Positions 48,875 to 58,055 of a stretch of DNA of 64,000 nucleotides are shown here, piece by piece. The stretch spans positions 51,807-115,806 of the forward strand of contig JAVBXY010000016.1 in NCBI GenBank assembly GCA_030824275.1. Direction: 5' to 3'. The notes under the pieces were generated by a model. That model saw nothing but the letters and a program-made list of their open reading frames with translations, was not told the DNA's origin and did not search any database. The position numbers and the translations under genes are program-made. Source of the DNA: Rhodocyclaceae bacterium. Its GTDB lineage: Bacteria; Pseudomonadota; Gammaproteobacteria; Burkholderiales; Rhodocyclaceae. Each line of letters begins with the position of its first letter. Position 1 is the stretch's first letter.

Positions 48875-49848
48875 CGCAAGACGTCGGGGTTGAGAAGGTT
48901 GGGGGGGCGCCGGCCGGCCAGCGCCTCGATGAGATTATCCGCTGCCCGCATCGCCATGGCCAGTCGCGTGTTGTGCGAGGACGAGCCGATGTGTGGCGTC
49001 AGGGTCACATTGTCGAGTTCGAGGAAGCCAGGATTGAACGCCGGCTCGCCCTCGAAGACATCGATGCCGGCGCCGGAAAGTCGGCCCTGGCGCAACGCCG
49101 AAATCAGCGCGACGTCGTCCACGATGCCGCCCCGGGCGACGTTGATAAGATGCGCGGTCGGCTTCATCTGCGCCAGTTCCTTTTCGCCGATGGTGTGATG
49201 GGTCTGCGGCGAGTACGGCAACAAAAGCACCAGGAAATCCGCCTCCCGCAGCAGCGTCTCCTTGTCCACCCAGGTGGCCTTGCAGGCCGCTTCCTTCTCT
49301 GCCGGCAAGTGCGAACGATTGTGGTAGATCACCTTCATGTCGAAGCCCAGGGCGCGCCGCGCCAGCGCCTGGCCGATGCGCCCCATGCCGAGAATGCCCA
49401 GGGTAGCGTGATGCACATCGCTTCCCAGCCACTGGATGAACTGCCAGCCCTGCCATTGACCGGCGCGCAGCCAGCGCTCGGCAGCAGGCAGGCGGCGGGC
49501 GCTGGACATCAGCAGCGCCCAGGCCAGATCCGCCGTGGTGTCGTCGAGCACGCCCGGTGTGTTGGTAGCCATGACACCGGCACGGGTGCAAGCGGCAAGA
49601 TCAATGTTGTTGTGGCCGACGGCAAAATTGCACACCGCACGCAATTTCGGCGCGGCGGCGATCACCTCGGCGGTGATCGGATCAGCCACCGACGACAGTA
49701 CGCCGTCCTTGTCCGCCAGCCGCGCCTGGAGACCATCGACGCCGAGTACGGTGTCGGCCTGATTGTCGTCGACATCGAAATGCTGGCGCAGATGCTCCAG
49801 AACCTCGGGGAACACCTGCCGGGCAACGAGTATCTTCGGCTTAACCAT
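48871..49848 (-). CDS. D-isomer-specific 2-hydroxyacid dehydrogenase (glyoxylate/hydroxypyruvate reductase-like)
   Basis: MVKPKILVARQVFPEVLEHL; TLGILGMGRIGQALARRALGFDM; HLINVARGGIVDDVALI. Confidence 0.9.
   Translation of the reverse strand: MVKPKILVARQVFPEVLEHLRQHFDVDDNQADTVLGVDGLQARLADKDGVLSSVADPITAEVIAAAPKLRAVCNFAVGHNNIDLAACTRAGVMATNTPGVLDDTTADLAWALLMSSARRLPAAERWLRAGQWQGWQFIQWLGSDVHHATLGILGMGRIGQALARRALGFDMKVIYHNRSHLPAEKEAACKATWVDKETLLREADFLVLLLPYSPQTHHTIGEKELAQMKPTAHLINVARGGIVDDVALISALRQGRLSGAGIDVFEGEPAFNPGFLELDNVTLTPHIGSSSHNTRLAMAMRAADNLIEALAGRRPPNLLNPDVLR
49076..49100 (+). repeat. 25-bp dispersed motif copy 13: GAAAGTCGGCCCTGGCGCAACGCCG
   Basis: Inside 2-hydroxyacid dehydrogenase gene (antisense, alternative frame). 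Confidence 0.6.
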
Positions 49849-51811
49849 ACAGAACCTTTGGCAACCACAGGCCGATGCCGGGGAAGATGTAGAGCAGTGC
49901 CAGAGCAAAGACCTGGATCGCCATGAAGGGCATCATGCCGGCAAAGATCTGGTTCAGCGTCACATGCGGTGGCGATACGCCCTTCAGGTAAAACGCCGCC
50001 ATCGCAACCGGCGGCGAGAGGAAGGCGGTTTGCAGGTTGAGTGCCACCAGCAGGCCGAAGAACAGCGGGTCGATGTTGAAGTGCGCCAGCAACGGGATGA
50101 AGATCGGCATGAAGATGACGATGATTTCCGTCCACTCCAGCGGCCAGCCGAGGATGAAGATGATGAACTGGGCCAGCAGCATGAACTGCATGGGCGTCAG
50201 GTCCATCGACAAGACCCATTTCTCGACCAGATCCTGTCCGCCAAGCAGCGCGAAGGCCGCCGAGAAGATCGATGAACCGACAAACAGCCAGCACACCATG
50301 GCCGAGGTCTTGGCAGTGAGGAACACGGACTCCTTGACCACGCGAAGGTTCAGCTGCTTGTAGGCCGCCGCCAGGATGAAGCCGCCCAGAGCGCCAATCG
50401 CTGCTGCCTCGGTCGGCGTCGCCAGGCCGAAGACGATGCTGCCCAACACGGAAAGGATCATGATCGCCAGCGGGAAGAAGGAACCCAGCAGCATCTTGAA
50501 CACCTCGAGTCGAACGAAGGTGAAGATCGCGTAGAAGCCGACCGCCGTCGCCGTCCCAATTCCGAAGAGAACCCAGAACCAGGTCGGCGTCGTCTTGCGC
50601 TCGGCATCCACGGGAGAGGCGACTGGAGCAGGCGGCTCGGCAGCGCTGGCAGACGGCGCGACAGCAACCGGCTGTTCGGCAACGGGTGCTTCCTTGACGT
50701 CGCCGGAAGGCGGCTCGGACAGGGCATCCTCATCCGATGGCTCCTGAACGCCATCGCCATCGGCCGGGGGCTCGGCAATCCCGCCGGACTCTTCGGCACT
50801 GTCATTCGACAATTCCAGCCCCATCTCCTGCAAGCCCGCCGATGCATCGGTCACGACGGGTTTGGTGGCGAGATGCCAGGTAAAGGCCATGAAGAGGACA
50901 AAGGCGATGGCCGGCAAAGCCGCGATAAAGCCCTGCTTGAGGATTTCTCCCGACGGTACGCCAAGATTCCGCGAACCCTTGAGCCCGCCAATGAGGCCCG
51001 GTAGCACGCGATGACTGACCTTGTCGCGCAACGTCTCCATCGCGGGCGGCAAGTCGATGTGACGTTCCTCCATCGGCAAGGGGGGCGCCAGATGCGGCTT
51101 GAGCTTGGCGACGATGATCACGTACATGATGTAGAGGCCGGCGAGCATTACGCCGGGGAAGAAGGCTCCGGCATACAACTGCACGACCGACACACCGGCT
51201 GTGGCGCCATAGACGATCAGCATTACCGACGGTGGAATCAGGATGCCCAGGCAACCGCCGGCAGTGATTGCCCCCGCGCCCAGGCGAACGTCGTAACCCG
51301 ACTTCAGCATGGCGGGGAACGCCAGCAAACCCATCAGCGTCACTACCGCACCGACAATTCCCGTTGCGGTGGCAAAGATCGCGCAGGTCACCAGGGTCGC
51401 CACCGCCAGCGCACCGGGCAGGCGTGCCAGGGCGAGCTCCAGAGCACGGAACAGCTTGGCGATCAGGTTGGCACGCTCGACCAGATAGCCCATGAACACG
51501 AACAGGGGAATCGAGATCAGCACGTCGTTGCTCATCACCGAATAGGCGCGCTGGACCATCAGGTCGAGCGTCTGACGGACGGCGAGTTCCGGATTGCCGC
51601 TGCGATAGGCCAGCCAGGCGAAGAACACGCCCATGCCCATCAGGGTAAAGGCGGTAGGAAAGCCGAGCATGATCGCGACCACTACCAGGGAAAGCATCAG
51701 CAGGCCCAGATGGCCGTTGCTCATGTTTGTCCATGGCATGAAGATGGCCGTGGTCGCCAGAATGAGCGCCATCAGGGAAAAGCCGAACCAGAGTTCCTTC
51801 TTGATTTTCAT
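49841..51811 (-). CDS. TRAP transporter large permease (DctM) with an internal acidic/Pro-rich insertion
   Basis: DctM segments (NDVLISIPLFVFMGYLVERA; GGCLGILIPPSVMLIVYGA; GLATPTEAAAIGALGGFILA) interrupted by EESGGIAEPPADGDGVQEPSDEDALSEPPSGD... Confidence 0.9.
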   Translation of the reverse strand: MKIKKELWFGFSLMALILATTAIFMPWTNMSNGHLGLLMLSLVVVAIMLGFPTAFTLMGMGVFFAWLAYRSGNPELAVRQTLDLMVQRAYSVMSNDVLISIPLFVFMGYLVERANLIAKLFRALELALARLPGALAVATLVTCAIFATATGIVGAVVTLMGLLAFPAMLKSGYDVRLGAGAITAGGCLGILIPPSVMLIVYGATAGVSVVQLYAGAFFPGVMLAGLYIMYVIIVAKLKPHLAPPLPMEERHIDLPPAMETLRDKVSHRVLPGLIGGLKGSRNLGVPSGEILKQGFIAALPAIAFVLFMAFTWHLATKPVVTDASAGLQEMGLELSNDSAEESGGIAEPPADGDGVQEPSDEDALSEPPSGDVKEAPVAEQPVAVAPSASAAEPPAPVASPVDAERKTTPTWFWVLFGIGTATAVGFYAIFTFVRLEVFKMLLGSFFPLAIMILSVLGSIVFGLATPTEAAAIGALGGFILAAAYKQLNLRVVKESVFLTAKTSAMVCWLFVGSSIFSAAFALLGGQDLVEKWVLSMDLTPMQFMLLAQFIIFILGWPLEWTEIIVIFMPIFIPLLAHFNIDPLFFGLLVALNLQTAFLSPPVAMAAFYLKGVSPPHVTLNQIFAGMMPFMAIQVFALALLYIFPGIGLWLPKVLYG

Positions 51812-52449
51812 TTGCCATGCGCTCCGTGCTGCGCTGTGCCCTGCGCCACGACATACTTATCGAGCGCAGCGATATCCTCGTCCTTGACGTGGACCATTTC
51901 CTTGAGCTTGTCGACATCGACTTCCTCGACGTCCTGCTCGCGGGAAGGCCATTCGCCGTCGCGGATACAGATCACGCAACGGACCATCTCGACCGCGCCC
52001 TGCAAGAGCAGGAACAGGCCCGCGAGGGGCAGCGCCGTCTTGAACGGATACACGGGAGGGCCGTCCGCCGTGACATTGGAATGCTCGTTGATGGCCCAGG
52101 AATCCGCCGCGAAGTTGTAGCCAGCCCAGGCCAGGGCAAATACGCCGGGGATGAAGAACAGTACATAGAGCAACAAATCCAGAATCGCCTGCGTACGCGG
52201 CTCGAAGAAGCCGTAGAGCACGTCGCCGCGCACATGGCCGCCCTTCGACAGCGTGTAGGCGCCGGCCATCATGATCAAGGTGCCGTACATCATGATCATG
52301 ACATCGAAGGCCCAGGGGTGAGGATTGCTTAATACATAGCGGGAGAACACCTCCCACGAAATCATGAAGGTCAGGCCCACGATCAGCCAGGCAAAGGCCT
52401 GGCCGACGTAGGTACTGATCCTGTCGATGGTCAGTAACAGTTTCTGCAT
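51808..52449 (-). CDS. TRAP transporter small permease (DctQ)
   Basis: Four-TM; WEVFSRYVLSNPHPWAFDVMIMMYGTLIMMAGAYTLSKGGHVRGDVLY. Confidence 0.92.
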   Translation of the reverse strand: MQKLLLTIDRISTYVGQAFAWLIVGLTFMISWEVFSRYVLSNPHPWAFDVMIMMYGTLIMMAGAYTLSKGGHVRGDVLYGFFEPRTQAILDLLLYVLFFIPGVFALAWAGYNFAADSWAINEHSNVTADGPPVYPFKTALPLAGLFLLLQGAVEMVRCVICIRDGEWPSREQDVEEVDVDKLKEMVHVKDEDIAALDKYVVAQGTAQHGAHGK

Positions 52450-52522
52450 TTGAATGTCCCGCTAGCGATGAAACCACCCGGAGCGCTCCGGGTGGTCCCT
52501 TGAGGCAAATTGCCTGGCTTGC

Positions 52523-53710
52523 TCAGCCCTTCTTCTTGGCTGGTGCCGCCTTGGCGTTCTTACCGGAGAAGAAATGATTCACCGCCAGGCGGCGATTGAC
52601 CATGGTGTCCTGCTCCCATTTCACCGCACGCTGGGCGAAGGCTCTTTGCGATGCCACGATCTCCTTGAAGAGGGCATTCTCGGCCGACTTCTTGGCGACG
52701 ATTTCGTCCCACAGCTTGAGTTGGGTTTGCAGGATGGCATCGGGGGTCTTGTAGAACTTGACCTTGTCCTTGGTCTGCAACTCGACGTAGTCCTTGGAGT
52801 AGCGATCCACAGACTTCCAGGACATGTCCGCCGACGAGGCCTCGACGGCGCCAGCGATGATGGCTTTCAGCTTGCCCGGCAAGGCATCGTATTTGGGCTT
52901 GTTGAACATGATCTCGAAGGTCTCCGCACTCTGGTGGAAGCTTTGCAGCATGCAGACCTTGGACACATCCGGGAAGCCGAGGATGCGGTCGGACGTGGCA
53001 TTGTTGAATTCGGCGCCGTCCAGCAGGCCTCGATCCATCGCCGGCACAATCTCGCCGCCCGGCAGGGCATTCACCGCCGCGCCCATGGCCGTGAACATGT
53101 CGATGGCCAGACCGTTGGTGCGGAACTTCAGGCCCTTGAAATCCTCGGTCTTGGTGATCGGCTTCTTGAACCAGCCCAGGGGCTGGGTCGCCATCGGGCC
53201 GTAGAGGAAGGACTCCACGTTGCCGCCGATGGAGGCATAGAGCTTGGTCAGCAGTTCCTTGCCGCCCCCGTACTTGTGCCAGGCCAGCATCATGTTGGCG
53301 TCCATGCCGAACATCGGCCCGGTACTCCAGAGCGCCAGGGCGTTTTGCTTGCCGTAGTGATAGCCGAGCACGCCATGGCCACCATCGAGCGTGCCCTTGC
53401 TCACCGCCTCCAGCAGACCGAAAGCCGGAACAACCGCGCCGGCCGGCAGCACGTCGATCTTGAGATCGCCGCCGGACATGTCATTGACCTTCTTGGCGAA
53501 ATCGAGGGCGTACTCGTGAAAGATGTCCTTGGCCGGCCAGGTGCTCTGCCAGCGCATTGAAGTCGGTCCGGCCTGCGCCTTGGCGATCATCGGGAAACCC
53601 GCTGCGGCGACCCCTACTGCGCCAGTGGTGGCGGCGGCAAGGAACTTGCGGCGGGATGGTTGCTGCTCGGCTTGTGGCACCTTGGGCAGCTGCTTTTGCT
53701 TGTCAGACAT
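52523..53710 (-). CDS. TRAP transporter substrate-binding protein (DctP), TAT-type signal
   Basis: RRKFLAAATTGAVGVAAAGFPMIAKAQ; GLKFRTNGLAIDMFTAMGAAVNALPGGEIVPAMDRGLLDGAEF. Confidence 0.93.
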   Translation of the reverse strand: MSDKQKQLPKVPQAEQQPSRRKFLAAATTGAVGVAAAGFPMIAKAQAGPTSMRWQSTWPAKDIFHEYALDFAKKVNDMSGGDLKIDVLPAGAVVPAFGLLEAVSKGTLDGGHGVLGYHYGKQNALALWSTGPMFGMDANMMLAWHKYGGGKELLTKLYASIGGNVESFLYGPMATQPLGWFKKPITKTEDFKGLKFRTNGLAIDMFTAMGAAVNALPGGEIVPAMDRGLLDGAEFNNATSDRILGFPDVSKVCMLQSFHQSAETFEIMFNKPKYDALPGKLKAIIAGAVEASSADMSWKSVDRYSKDYVELQTKDKVKFYKTPDAILQTQLKLWDEIVAKKSAENALFKEIVASQRAFAQRAVKWEQDTMVNRRLAVNHFFSGKNAKAAPAKKKG

Positions 53711-53781
53711 GGTCTCCTCCTTATAGTGGTTGTACGGTCATATCAACGACGCATAGGACCTGCGGCTCACTTTACCAGAAT

Positions 53782-53805
53782 GACAATTTGTCTGACAATA
53801 GGACA
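53782..53805. promoter_or_regulatory. Overlapping GntR/FadR-type operator half-sites between dctP and gntR
   Basis: GACAA-T-TTGTC-T-GACAA-TA-GGACAA; TTGTCTGACAA fits the FadR-subfamily TNGTNNNACNA pattern. Confidence 0.6.
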
Positions 53806-53822
53806 ACTTCAGTAAATTCATC

Positions 53823-54605
53823 ATGTCGACCAGCGCAAAAAAAACCAAACCCATCGTTCGCCCGCCAAGGCTTTCGGAGGAAGTCTCCAGCGAATTGCAG
53901 CAACGCATCGCCCGTGGCGATCTCAAGCCCGGTGAACGTTTGCCCACCGAGAAAGCCTTGGGCGACAGCTTCGGCGTCAGTCGCGCCGTGGTTCGCGAGG
54001 CCATTGCCCGGCTCAAGGCCGATGGCCTGATCGAAACCCGCCAGGGCTCCGGCGCTTACGTCGCCCAAGCACCGAAGAGCCTCAATTTGCGCTTCTGGCA
54101 AGGGGCCGGCCCGGAACTGAACGAGTTGAGAGACATTTTTGAGCTGCGCGCCATGGTCGAAGGCGCTGTCGCCGAACTGGCTGCCCGGCGTCGCGACGAA
54201 CAGGATCTGCTTGAAATGTCGCGCCATCTCCAGGCCATGGACGAGGCCCTTGAGGCCGGCAAGGACGGCACCGAGGCCGACGACAATTTCCATATCGCTA
54301 TGGCTGCCGCCACGCGCAATGCGTATGTGAGTCGGCTGACCGAGTTTCTCGGCCGCCATTTTTCCGACTCCCGCAAGTTGAGCTGGCAGGGCATGCAAGG
54401 CGAATCGGCCCATCCCCATGAAGCGCAGAACGAGCATCGCGCCCTCTTGCAGGCAATTGCCGATGGCGACCCTGACGCTGCTCGCCGACGGGCGCTGGAA
54501 CATCTGCGTGGGGCGGCCGGTCGCTTCGGCGTGCGCCTGGCCCTGGACTTGGGAGCCACCAATACAGCAATGGCCAAACCCACTACAAAAGGAGAATCCC
54601 AATGA
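53823..54605 (+). CDS. GntR-family (FadR/FCD subfamily) transcriptional regulator
   Basis: RIARGDLKPGERLPTEKALGDSFGVSRAVVREAIARLKADGLIETRQGSGAYV. Confidence 0.95.
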   Translation: MSTSAKKTKPIVRPPRLSEEVSSELQQRIARGDLKPGERLPTEKALGDSFGVSRAVVREAIARLKADGLIETRQGSGAYVAQAPKSLNLRFWQGAGPELNELRDIFELRAMVEGAVAELAARRRDEQDLLEMSRHLQAMDEALEAGKDGTEADDNFHIAMAAATRNAYVSRLTEFLGRHFSDSRKLSWQGMQGESAHPHEAQNEHRALLQAIADGDPDAARRRALEHLRGAAGRFGVRLALDLGATNTAMAKPTTKGESQ

Positions 54606-55024
54606 TCAGCCGACAGCAACTCACCCTCGACGATGCCCGCCAGATCGCCAGCGCCGCCGAAACCGAGGCCCGTCTCCAGGGCTGGAACGTGACCATCGCC
54701 ATCGCCGATCACGGCGGGCACCTGCTCTGGCTGCAACGCATGGACGGCGCACCGCTGATGAGCGCCGAGATCGCCCCCGGCAAGGCCCGCACCTGTGTGC
54801 TGGCCCGTCGCGCCAGCAAGTCCATGGAGGACATGATCAATGGCGGCCGTGTCGCCGCACTGGCCATGCCGGTGCTGCCCATCGAGGGCGGCGAAATGAT
54901 CGTGGTGAATGGCGATGTCGTCGGTGGCGTCGGCGTTTCTGGCGTCAAGGCCGTCGAGGATGCCCAGATCGCCCGCGCAGGCATTGCCGCCCTGAGTGCC
55001 GCAGGCGCCTCCTGCACGCTGTAA
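54602..55024 (+). CDS. GlcG/HbpS-like protein
   Basis: LTLDDARQIASAAETEARLQGWNVTIAIADHGGHLLWLQRMDGAP...GGVGVSGVKAVEDAQIARAG. Confidence 0.9.
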   Translation: MISRQQLTLDDARQIASAAETEARLQGWNVTIAIADHGGHLLWLQRMDGAPLMSAEIAPGKARTCVLARRASKSMEDMINGGRVAALAMPVLPIEGGEMIVVNGDVVGGVGVSGVKAVEDAQIARAGIAALSAAGASCTL

Positions 55025-55072
55025 TAAACCGCTAAACTCGCGCGCTCTCAGCGCATCACCCGTCACGTCCTC

Positions 55073-55804
55073 ATGCCCGATATCTTCAGCATTGCCTTCC
55101 TGATCGCCGTCGCCCAGATCATCGCCATCGACATCCTGCTCGGCGGCGATAACGCCGTCGTCATCGCCCTGGCCTGTCGCAAGCTGCCGCCTGAACAGCG
55201 CAAGAAAGGCATCTTCTGGGGCGTCATGGGCGCCATCGGCCTGCGCGTCGTGCTCATCTTCTTCGCCCTCCAACTACTGGCCGTGCCCTGGCTCAAGATC
55301 GTCGGTGCCCTGCTGCTGTTCTGGATCGGCGTCAAGCTGCTGATGCCGGAAGACGACGCCCACGGCGATGTCGCCGCCAGCACGACACTGGCCGGCGCCA
55401 TCAAGACCATCATCGTCGCCGATGCCGTGATGAGCCTGGACAACGTCATCGCCGTGGCCGGTGCCGCCAACGGCAGCATGGTGCTGGTCACTTTCGGCAT
55501 CCTGATCTCGATTCCCATCGTGGTCTGGGGCAGCCAACTGGTGCTCAAGCTCATGGACCGCTTCCCCATCGTCATCACCGCCGGTGGCGCCCTGCTGGGC
55601 TGGATCGGTGGCGGCATGATCGTCGGCGACCCGGCCCTGCCCCCTGACCTGTTGAGCGGCATTCCCTACGCCAAGCACCTGCTGGCCATACTCGGCGCGG
55701 TGCTGGTGGTGGTGATCGGCAAACTGCTGGCGGCCCGAGCCCTGGCGACAAGACCCGTCGCCGAGCCGGAAGACCTGGCCCAAACACCATCCAAGGACGC
55801 TTGA
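55073..55804 (+). CDS. TerC-family integral membrane protein (YjbE-like)
   Basis: QIIAIDILLGGDNAVVIALACRKLPPEQRKKGIFWG; DAVMSLDNVIAVAGAA. Confidence 0.92.
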   Translation: MPDIFSIAFLIAVAQIIAIDILLGGDNAVVIALACRKLPPEQRKKGIFWGVMGAIGLRVVLIFFALQLLAVPWLKIVGALLLFWIGVKLLMPEDDAHGDVAASTTLAGAIKTIIVADAVMSLDNVIAVAGAANGSMVLVTFGILISIPIVVWGSQLVLKLMDRFPIVITAGGALLGWIGGGMIVGDPALPPDLLSGIPYAKHLLAILGAVLVVVIGKLLAARALATRPVAEPEDLAQTPSKDA

Positions 55805-55806
55805 TC

Positions 55807-56235
55807 ATGACCCAGACCTGGCTCGTACCTCTCGACGGTTCCGAAATCTCCCTGCGCTCGGTCGCGTGGATCGTGGACAACATCGCCACCTTCAAGGAGC
55901 CACCGCACGTCCATCTCCTCAACGTGCAACCATCCCTGCCCGGCGACATCGGCCGCTTTGTAAGCGCCGACACCATCCGCGACTACCATCGGGATGCAGG
56001 TACGGCAGCGCTGAAAGATGGACTGGCACTGCTGGCTGCCACCGGCATCACCGCCGAGCAACACATCCTGGTGGGTGAAGCAGCACCGACCATCACCGAC
56101 TTCGCAAACAAACACGGCTGCACCCAGATACTGATCGGCACCCGTGGCCACAGCGGCCTGACCGGCACCCTGCTCGGCTCGGTGGCGATGCGCGTCGCAC
56201 ATCTGGCGACCGTGCCAGTCACGTTGATTCGATAA
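55807..56235 (+). CDS. Universal stress protein (UspA family)
   Basis: WLVPLDGSEISLRSVAWIV; ILIGTRGHSGLTGTLLGSVAMRVAHLATVPVTLIR. Confidence 0.9.
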   Translation: MTQTWLVPLDGSEISLRSVAWIVDNIATFKEPPHVHLLNVQPSLPGDIGRFVSADTIRDYHRDAGTAALKDGLALLAATGITAEQHILVGEAAPTITDFANKHGCTQILIGTRGHSGLTGTLLGSVAMRVAHLATVPVTLIR

Positions 56236-56261
56236 AGAGCCGCCACCGGCGGCGATCAAAC

Positions 56262-56296
56262 ATAGTCACCCCCATTTCTGAAAAGGGGGCCGGGGG
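56262..56296. terminator. Bidirectional terminator-like GC hairpin between usp and rnpB
   Basis: CACCCCCATTTCTGAAAAGGGGG. Confidence 0.5.
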
Positions 56297-56336
56297 GATT
56301 TCCCATAAGATGACTTCCCACCATCGCCGAAGGCGA

Positions 56337-56697
56337 TAGGTGGGAAGTTCGCCGATAAGCCGGGTTCTGTCGTGGGCAACCATTCCTCTGGGATCGCTGT
56401 TGCCAGCGACCTCTAGCAGCCTACCCGGGAGCGACGCGGGCCACGCCAATGCTCCCCTATTTGGCCTTGCCCCAGATGAGGTTTGCCGTGCCGTTTCTGT
56501 TACCAGAAACGCGGTGGGCTCTTACTCCACCATTTCACCCTTACCGGTTCTTGCGAACTTAGGCGGTATCTTTCTGTTGCACTGTCTGTCACCTCACGGT
56601 GCCCGGTCGTTAACCGGCATCTCGCCCTGCGGGGCCCGGACTTTCCTCCAGCCGCTTGCGCGACCAGCGGTTGCCTGGCGAACTTCCCGCCGCCATT
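56337..56697 (-). ncRNA. rnpB: RNase P RNA, bacterial class A
   Basis: RC contains GGAGGAAAGTCCGGGC, AGGGTGAAATGGTGGAGTAAGAGCCCACCG, GGCAAACC, ACAGAACCCGGCTTATCGGCGAACTTCCC; 5' and 3' ends pair as P1. Ends approximate. Confidence 0.95.
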
Positions 56698-56765
56698 CTA
56701 GCCGCTGGCGTCAGGCCACGCCCGTGCTATACCGGAATTGTTCGCAACGAACGGAGGATGCCGCC

Positions 56766-57359
56766 ATGCAACGCCTCAATGACAAGCCCATCGCCACCCA
56801 TCGCCTTGCTGCCGGCGCCGGTATCCAGCGGCCGGGGCCGCGTGGTCCGGTCCGCATCGACTCCCCGGCCATCGACGTGATGACCGACTTCGCCCAAGTG
56901 TTTCCTGTCACCGTCCTGCCCCAGGCGCGGTTGGCCGAGGCCAATCAGTTGATGATCAGCCGCGGCGTGCGCCTGCTGTTGGTCACCGCCACGGGGGGCG
57001 GCCTGATCGGACTCATCACCGCCCGCGACACCATGGGCGAGCGGCCGATGCAGTTGCTGCACCAACGCGGCGGAACCTTCGACGACCTGAGCGTCGCCGA
57101 CCTCATGCGCAAAGTGGATGAAATCGACGTAGTGGATATCGAAGCGGTATTGCACGCCACGGTCGGTGACGTCGTCGCCACCCTGAAAGCGCTCGGCCGC
57201 CAGCACTTGCTAGTCGGCGCGATTTCCCGCGAGGATGGCCGCAGGAATGTACGCGGCATATTCTCGTCGACGCAGATCGGCCGCAGCCTGGGCATACCGA
57301 TTCAGACCTACGAGGTCGCGCGCACCTTCAGCGAAATCGAGCAGGCGCTGGCGGCCTGA
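56766..57359 (+). CDS. CBS-domain protein
   Basis: Paired CBS-like motifs VMTDFAQVFPVTVLPQARLAEANQLMISRGVRLLLVT... Confidence 0.8.
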   Translation: MQRLNDKPIATHRLAAGAGIQRPGPRGPVRIDSPAIDVMTDFAQVFPVTVLPQARLAEANQLMISRGVRLLLVTATGGGLIGLITARDTMGERPMQLLHQRGGTFDDLSVADLMRKVDEIDVVDIEAVLHATVGDVVATLKALGRQHLLVGAISREDGRRNVRGIFSSTQIGRSLGIPIQTYEVARTFSEIEQALAA

Positions 57360-58055
57360 TCATCCCCGTAAGGGACGGAACTGGCGCGTGTCGTCGTAGT
57401 AGGCGGGATTCTCGTTTTCCGCCGTGGCGCCGGGAATGCCGAGCAAGGGCAGCGGCTGGAAATCGCGGGGCACCAGATCGGCGGTGGCGAAAAGGCTGGC
57501 CAACTGTTCGTCAATATCGCCTGCATCGAGAAACACCGCCTTGCCGCACAAACCGATGAAGGGCGCGGCCAGCGCATCGTGACTGGCGTGGCCGAAGACG
57601 GTGAAGTGCGTGGTGGCCAGCAGTTCATCGCGCCGCTCGACGAACACCTCGCGCCAGCGATGGGCGCGCAGAGCCGATTGCATGTCGACGGGCATGCCGG
57701 CGATGACGACGCCGCACTCGTCGAACTGGGTCAGGGCATCACGCACGGGGCCACGTGCGGCGGTGTCCGCCGCTTCAAGCTCATCGAGATGGCGGCGGTT
57801 CAGTGCCGCCTTGGCGCGGGGGAAGGCCAGCCAGATCAGCGCGTTGAAATAGTCGTGAGCATTGTCGGTTCGCGTCGCCACCTCACCGGTCTGGAATGCC
57901 CGCAGTTCATAGCCGAGGCCATCGTCCGGCGGAACGACGAAACGCAAGGGCAAACCGCCGCCGGTGACGATGCCAGCGGCGGCGGTGTTCAGACTGGCGA
58001 GATCGGCGGGAGGAAACGGCGCCAGGAAAGCGGACAGCGGATGCAGCGGAATCAC
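57360..58055 (-). CDS. DUF3025-domain protein
   Basis: YELRAFQTGEVATRTDNAHDYFNALIWLAFPRAKAALNRRH... Confidence 0.85.
   Translation of the reverse strand: MIPLHPLSAFLAPFPPADLASLNTAAAGIVTGGGLPLRFVVPPDDGLGYELRAFQTGEVATRTDNAHDYFNALIWLAFPRAKAALNRRHLDELEAADTAARGPVRDALTQFDECGVVIAGMPVDMQSALRAHRWREVFVERRDELLATTHFTVFGHASHDALAAPFIGLCGKAVFLDAGDIDEQLASLFATADLVPRDFQPLPLLGIPGATAENENPAYYDDTRQFRPLRG

Noticed and set aside
50634-50662. CTCGGCAGCGCTGGCAGACGGCG in dctM insertion
   Set aside because: Needs both an insertion and a deletion and lacks the AAAAG block; low-complexity coding region.
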